The notes under the pieces were generated by a model, which worked only from the letters and a program-made list of their open reading frames with translations, was not told the DNA's origin and made no database searches. Of a stretch of DNA of 64,000 nucleotides, positions 59,001 to 64,000 are shown piece by piece (the first letter of the stretch is position 1; each line of letters begins with the position of its first letter). The position numbers and the translations under genes were made by a program. Origin of the DNA: Phallus indusiatus (lineage: Eukaryota; Basidiomycota; Agaricomycetes; Phallales; Phallaceae); the NCBI GenBank assembly GCA_027605045.1, contig JAQFWX010000072.1, positions 124,001 through 188,000 on the forward strand, given 5' to 3'.

Positions 59001-60469
59001 CTAACTTTGGCATATGCAGTAGGACTACGGAGCAAGAAGTTTAGCTAATAGGTGCATCATCTGTAAGTATATCCTGGCAGTGCATGGGAAATGTAAGACT
59101 TACGGTAAAGGAAAGCATTCCAGAAGTAGTTTCGTGACCGGCAATAAGGAACGTTACCAAATTGGCAGCAATATTTTCATCAGGTAGACCCTGCCCAGTA
59201 ACCGGATCCTTAGCTGTCAGCATTAAGCCTAACAAGTCATCAATTTCAATACCGCTTTCTTTGCGCTTTTTAATTACTGTGTCAGGGCTATCAGTGATCG
59301 AATATACGAAACGATATATGCTGCGAACTTACAATCGAGTGTGAAATTTATCATGGAGTCGCGCTCGGATTCATAGCGGGCATTATCACTTCGATAAAGG
59401 TACGACTGGACCAGAGAAGGTCGGCTAGCACGGACACCGGACTCTTTCAGAAAGCTATAGGATGCTATTAGTTATTAGGAAAGTCACTTGATCTTTGGAC
59501 TAACAAAGCCATAGACTTAATGAAAGGCGGCGTTTCGATCTATAAAATCACATTAGACCGTTACTATATCAGGAAACGAAAGGGTTTTACTGAATAAAAC
59601 GAGTTCAGACGATGAGACATAGTGGTCCTGACGAGATTCAGCCAGACGAAAAAGCGAAATGAGATTAAGAAGCGAACTTACAACGCGATCGTGTCAAATG
59701 CAAGCCGGGTGAAGTCTTCTGCTGGCTCAAGTTGATATTCGGGTCCAAATCTAAATGAGATAAGACAACTTGTTCTTGAGAAATTACAAAGCAAGGATAC
59801 CTCTGTAGAACATGAGTTCAAGCTCTTTACACCAAAAAGGACAGTGTCACTTACCTCCCATTTGTCGATAAGTTGGGAAGCGATGTCGACCATGGAGTTG
59901 AACATTCCAAGGATTTTCAGAGGCCCAAATGCAGGCATCAGAATACGATCTTACGCGGCATTTCAGTCAAAACAACTGGAGATCGGGGGCTATAACTCAC
60001 GAGCTATGGCCCAATTAGTTTCCCCATGAAACGCCGTGAACAAACCATCTCTAGTGAGGTTGCGAACTTCTTTCAGAGCGCCGGATACAGCTTTATGGAA
60101 ACGCTTCTGATCGCAAACTTGATCTGCGATCTCTTGACTAGAAACTATTATAGATGTCCTACCTGGAGAAGTAATTTCAGAATTCCATGACATTTATCCA
60201 CTAAAACCAAAATCATTACCGGGAAGGGATAACTGATAAATAGGCCCATATTCTTTGGCAAGCAGCATGAGAGACCGAGGGGAAGCTATAGTTGTTTGAG
60301 ATAATTAACCGTTGCTGTCAGGCAGTCATGGAATTTAGACAAACCTCTTTGTCAATAAGATGCGCATTGCCTATGAGGGGGATCTTGGGACTGAACGATG
60401 TCAGTTGAGGACTGAATAACAGTATGAGAAGTGCAGAAAAACGTACGGTTGAGGAATTGGAGAAACCAT
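56063..60469 (-). CDS. Cytochrome P450-reductase fusion (CYP505, P450foxy type)
   Basis: A self-sufficient fatty-acid subterminal hydroxylase. It starts at ATG 60469 ([23 protein letters not shown]). The P450 half shows I-helix [10 protein letters not shown] (about 59135-59105), an ExxR region near 58860 and heme loop [10 protein letters not shown] (about 58505-58475) with the Cys ligand. The linker [21 protein letters not shown] leads to a flavodoxin domain ([37 protein letters not shown]). The FAD/NADPH domain contains [43 protein letters not shown] and terminal [17 protein letters not shown]. It stops at 56063. Around 18 short introns make internal junctions approximate. Not in a visible secondary-metabolism cluster; typical substrates in the family are C12-C18 fatty acids. 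Confidence 0.92.
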
Positions 60470-60998
60470 GACTGTTTAATACTGTTGTATTGCAGAGGTG
60501 ATGCTAAGAAAGGTTGAGCGAAGGGGGCTTTTATACTTTCTCGAATTCAAATTGATCAGAAAGTAAGGGTATGGCAGGTAGCAAGATAATATCACATGCT
60601 GATAAGTCAGTGTATTAAGATTCCTTTTGTGAATGATGCCTAGGGCTGGCTAGTGATCTGTTCTCCGATGAACCATGGTAAACGCCGGAAAAGATTTTAA
60701 TCGGAGGCATCTCGCAATGAAACAGCAACGAGGATGCTCGAATCTATGCGAAGCGTGTGTTTTATCGGAAATCCGTAATTGAGGCACCATCTCTAAAATC
60801 GGACGACATGGCACGAAGAAGAAGCTGGCGACGGTTACAGCAAGTACCCGGAAGAAATCTGCGTACATAATCGAGCGTTCTAATTGGTGTCCAGACCAAT
60901 CTGCTGAGTAAGCCATGTCACCGCGTCTAACGGGCGTACGTACTGGTCGACGCGTCATTCAGCATTTCTTGTACCCTAACTTGTAGCAACTTTTGAAC
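60470..60998. promoter_or_regulatory. Divergent promoter region between CYP505 and the proteasome gene
   Basis: This is 529 bp between opposite starts. I see no GGTGGCAAA-type proteasome element. The CYP505 side is AT-rich (60480-60620); the proteasome side is GC-balanced with a short ORF of no note on the minus strand. No further element is supportable. Confidence 0.4.
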
Positions 60999-62164
60999 AT
61001 GGTATGTTCAATAGACATACGTGCTTAGTTTATAATCTTGCTCACTTACTTTTAGGCTCGTCGTTATGATAGTATGTTGGTTTTATTCAAGATGTTTCTA
61101 CGATAAACAACGTTTTCCTTTCCTTAGGTCGCACCACCATTTTCTCTCCTGAGGGTAAGTGGGAAATTAGATTTTCTTGTAGAGTTTATACTGACCCTTT
61201 TATAGGCCGTTTGTATCAGAGTACGCGTTATTACACACTAATGATTTCCGTTTACTTATCTGAATCGAAGTTGAATATGCCATGGAGGCCATATCACATG
61301 CTGGCACAGTACTCGGGATATTAGCTGCAGATGGGGTTGTTTTGGCGGCAGAAAAGAAAATCACAGGAAAGCTTCTAGATCTATCCGGCGTGAAGGAGGG
61401 CGGGTACGGCGGAAGTGGGGAAAAGATATATCTTTTGAACTCGTGAGTCATCACCCGTCCCCTTTTCAGACCCTTCCAAGTAATTGCTAACCTATGTTTT
61501 TCCCAGGAACGTTATTGCCGGTGTTGCGGGTATCACAGCTGATGCCAACTCACTGATTAATTTTTCGCGCAATGCTGCCCAAAGATATTTACTTACGTAT
61601 AACGAGGATATCCCAGTCGAACAACTTGCCCAGCGGTTATGCAACATGAAACAAGGCTATACTCAGTTCGGAGGTGAGATCACTATCCTCTTGTTCTGCT
61701 GTTTATCGAAAACATAAACCACAGGTCTTCGTCCATTCGGTGTTTCATTGTTGTACGCTGGATATGATGTCCAATACGACTTCCAGCTATATCATTCAGA
61801 TCCATCGGGTAACTACTCTGGTTGGAAAGCCACTTGTATCGGTGCAAACAATGGAACAGCCCAAAGTTTGCTAAAACAAGAGTACAAAGACGACATAACA
61901 GTAGAAGAGGCGATCGCACTTGCCATACGGGTCATGAGCAAGACCATGGATAGCACAACCCTCAGCAGCGAAAAGCGTCAGTACATCTTTTTAAGATATC
62001 ACCTTGCTTAACGATTCTATCTAGTTGAATTTGCGGTTTTGACTCTCGACCCAAAGACAAAGAAACCACGACCGAAAATATACAAACCCGCGGAGATTAA
62101 TGCGTTACTGGATAAACACGGACTAGGAAAGAAAGATGAAGATGCAGAAATGAGAACACCTTAG
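60999..62164 (+). CDS. PRE9: 20S proteasome subunit alpha-3 (PSMA4/Pre9-like)
   Basis: Outer-ring subunit of the 20S core particle. The model is join(60999..61001, 61056..61071, 61128..61154, 61206..61220, 61271..61442, 61507..61673, 61725..61976, 62025..62164), 263 aa. The alpha-type N-terminus [20 protein letters not shown] and [17 protein letters not shown] is assembled from a 3-nt first exon (just ATG) and exons of 16, 27 and 15 nt. It continues [59 protein letters not shown] and [24 protein letters not shown]. The Lys-rich end is [17 protein letters not shown]. The frame closes exactly, which validates the micro-exons. Confidence 0.95.
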
Positions 62165-62340
62165 CTCCTTCCTGTTATGCAGTTGTATGTATAGCATAAT
62201 AATAAAAACCCGTTCCGATACCACCATATCGTTCAAACATATATTATTAGAAGCTATGATTACACAGAGTACGTATCTTTTGGGCACATTAAATAACACT
62301 TTCCTGATACATATTATATATGAACCTTTTCCTGACTTTT

Positions 62341-64000
62341 TCAAAAGAATGACCTCGTTCTCCTGAGACCTCTTCGTGGCCAAGTTGAATAAGTGCCAGG
62401 TGGAGGTGGTAAGCCAACAGATGCACCGGGGTAACCATATGAACCACCATTAAGACCGAGACGTTGCATCTGCGCAACTTTGGGGTAATAGGTCCCTTGA
62501 ATACCGGGACCGAGGATTGGGTCGTATACAACATTTGAGGGATTAGTCGCTGAACCACCGTAGGGTCCTACACCTTGATTCATGTAGTCGATACCGTTGT
62601 CTAGCTCGGGTCCAAACGCACTACCACCGCCATAACCAAGACCTGGGCTCGCTAAACCAGCTCCAATACCACCAAAGCCGTCCATTCCCATCCCTCCCAT
62701 TCCACCGCCCATTCCCATTCCTCCTCGTATTCCTCCGTAACCACCATAACCCGGTCCGCCAATTCCCCCAGCATAGCCAGAGTTGCCATATCTTCCTCCT
62801 CCAAAGTTCTCTCCATACGAACCATACCCGGGGCCGCCCTCATAATCGTCATATCCGTCAAAGCCATCCGGGTAATCGTCAATGGGAGAAGGAATATATC
62901 CTCGGCCTCCTCCGGCGCCTCCGTCTAAATAAGGACTTCCCAAAGGTGTACCAGGCGCAGGATAGGGTGACGCCAACGGGGAGTGCGCCATCCATACCCG
63001 TCATATTCAACGTGTTCCCGTATGAGGACACCGGCGATGCGAGAGTGTCCACTACAGAGGGGCCATTGTAAGGCGTTGGGGGACGATAACGCAAACCTGA
63101 GGAAGAGGGAATCGGTGTTGAAGCACGACGACCACCCCATGAGTTTCGTCTAACAATAAAATGTCGAATCAGTACTACAAGTTTGACGGACATGATAGTG
63201 AAATTCACTGACCCAAAGGAAACCGATTTTGGAACACGGTTAAAAGGTTCATACACGGACCCATTCGTATATTCCTAATATACGAATGAGATAAGCAAGC
63301 CGCCAACATGATCATAAAACACAATCCATCTACTAACCTGAAGAAAGATTCGGGACGCCGTAGCGGCAGTCTCGGAGGCTTCCAAACGACCCCATTTGTC
63401 CTGGGGGCGTCCTGTATAAGCCCAAAGCCTTGTTGCTTGAATATTCAATGTAAGTCTGGGCGCACACTTTAATAATATCTTTATATTATTTACCTTCGGC
63501 AGCAGCTACGCCAACTAGTGCCTCGCGCTCTCTTTCTTGGTCGGCATTCATAGGAGCAGCATATATCCCATTGTGGGTTTCCCAAATTCTTATTGCTTCA
63601 TAGCCGGCGGCTGCACCAATCTCTTTTGGTAAGGGATGCGGGCGTAGCCTGTATTAAAATGGTTAGAAGAATGTACACACCACATAAAAATAAGAAGAAA
63701 CCGACAAGTCCTGAATATAGCCTCTTCCACCAACGGAAGGCGTGGTTTCTGCTGTATCCGGTACCCATGACAAAATCTCTCATCTTATACCAAACATAAT
63801 CGAAAACGGTACTTGGGTTAAACAGGACGGTGAGCAAAGCCTTCAACCACACCAACTCAATGTGAACTTACTTGTCTCGGGTGCCCGAGTGCGCAAAATA
63901 ATCATTTCCTGTCCCTACGCGCTTTTAAGACGACAAGGAAGAGAATGATAGCAGCTAATGTTACTTACAGGAAGACAGTGGTCGGTATCGGGGTGTAGGA
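62341..64000 (-). CDS. CipC-like protein with Gly-rich C-terminal tail (5' end off the right edge)
   Basis: The N-terminal exons enter from beyond the window (YTPIPTTVFL at 63990 downwards), followed by NTVFDYVWYKMRDFVMGTGYSRNHAFRWWKRLYS. A helical core follows: PHPLPKEIGAAAGYEAIRIWETHNG, then EREALVGVAAAE, then KWGRLEASETAATASRIFLQ. The G-AA-FEA...ALVGVAAAE pattern resembles CipC/DUF3759 stress proteins, but this is a resemblance by eye only. After a Ser/Pro linker (SSGLRYRPPTPYNGP) and an intron (GTATGG...TTTAG), a tail of about 180 residues is dominated by Gly, Tyr and Met (GGPGYGSYGENF; GGMGMGGGMGGMGMDGFGG). It ends RRGLRRTRSFF at 62341. The tail is typical of condensate-forming or cell-wall glycine-rich proteins. 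Confidence 0.55.

Overview
This window is nuclear DNA from a basidiomycete fungus, most likely an agaricomycete. The evidence is dense short introns (about 45-95 nt, some genes with one per 100-150 nt), compact gene spacing, and families typical of Agaricomycetes: FunK1 protein kinases, a DUF6593 protein, a CYP505 P450-reductase fusion and a membrane-anchored aspartic protease. I assembled gene models by hand from splice signals and reading frame. Six are supported by exon sums divisible by three: TyrRS, RPB6, FunK1, CTR, CHZ1 and PSMA4. The others have reliable ends but approximate interior junctions.

Layout. 1-1807 (-): queuine tRNA-ribosyltransferase, cut by the left edge. 2420-7056 (+): tandem FunK1 kinases, the first a wreck containing a solo LTR, the second intact. 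7334-9111 (+): mitochondrial TyrRS. 9182-11983 (-): TM9SF/nonaspanin. 12290-12974 (+): RPB6. 13746-15069 (-): a HAC1/XBP1-type bZIP factor whose activation domain lies in another frame behind a non-spliceosomal intron. 15654-16821 (-) and 16996-17814 (+): a C2H2 protein and a CTR copper transporter fired from one 174-bp promoter. 17964-19571 (-): PRMT1 with a hydrophobic C-terminal extension. 21019-22116 (-): intronless fatty-acid desaturase. 23041-26254 (+): SulP/STAS transporter. 27151-29425 (+): aspartic protease.

From 29.4 to 44.0 kb the window is almost gene-free, apart from one DUF6593 gene (39841-40969). The right part is compact again: CHZ1, TFIIH subunit TFB4, a possible overlooked micro-gene, a U1-type zinc-finger splicing factor, a MetX-like hydrolase, an SLC49-type MFS carrier, CDP-diacylglycerol synthase, ribosomal protein uS12/RPS23, CYP505, proteasome subunit alpha-3 and a CipC-like Gly-rich protein running off the right edge.

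Most genes are independent housekeeping loci. Functional links are loose: the bZIP factor is the expected regulator of ER stress, and several neighbours act in or on the secretory/membrane system (TM9SF, CDS1, protease). No metabolic gene cluster or CRISPR/phage-type system is present, and I recognised no tRNA or rRNA gene. The most interesting signals are the HAC1-type frame-switching intron with its hairpins, the stop-loss-like membrane tail on PRMT1, the dated decay of the FunK1 duplicate by a solo LTR, three GC-AG introns, and the 14.5-kb gene-poor block.
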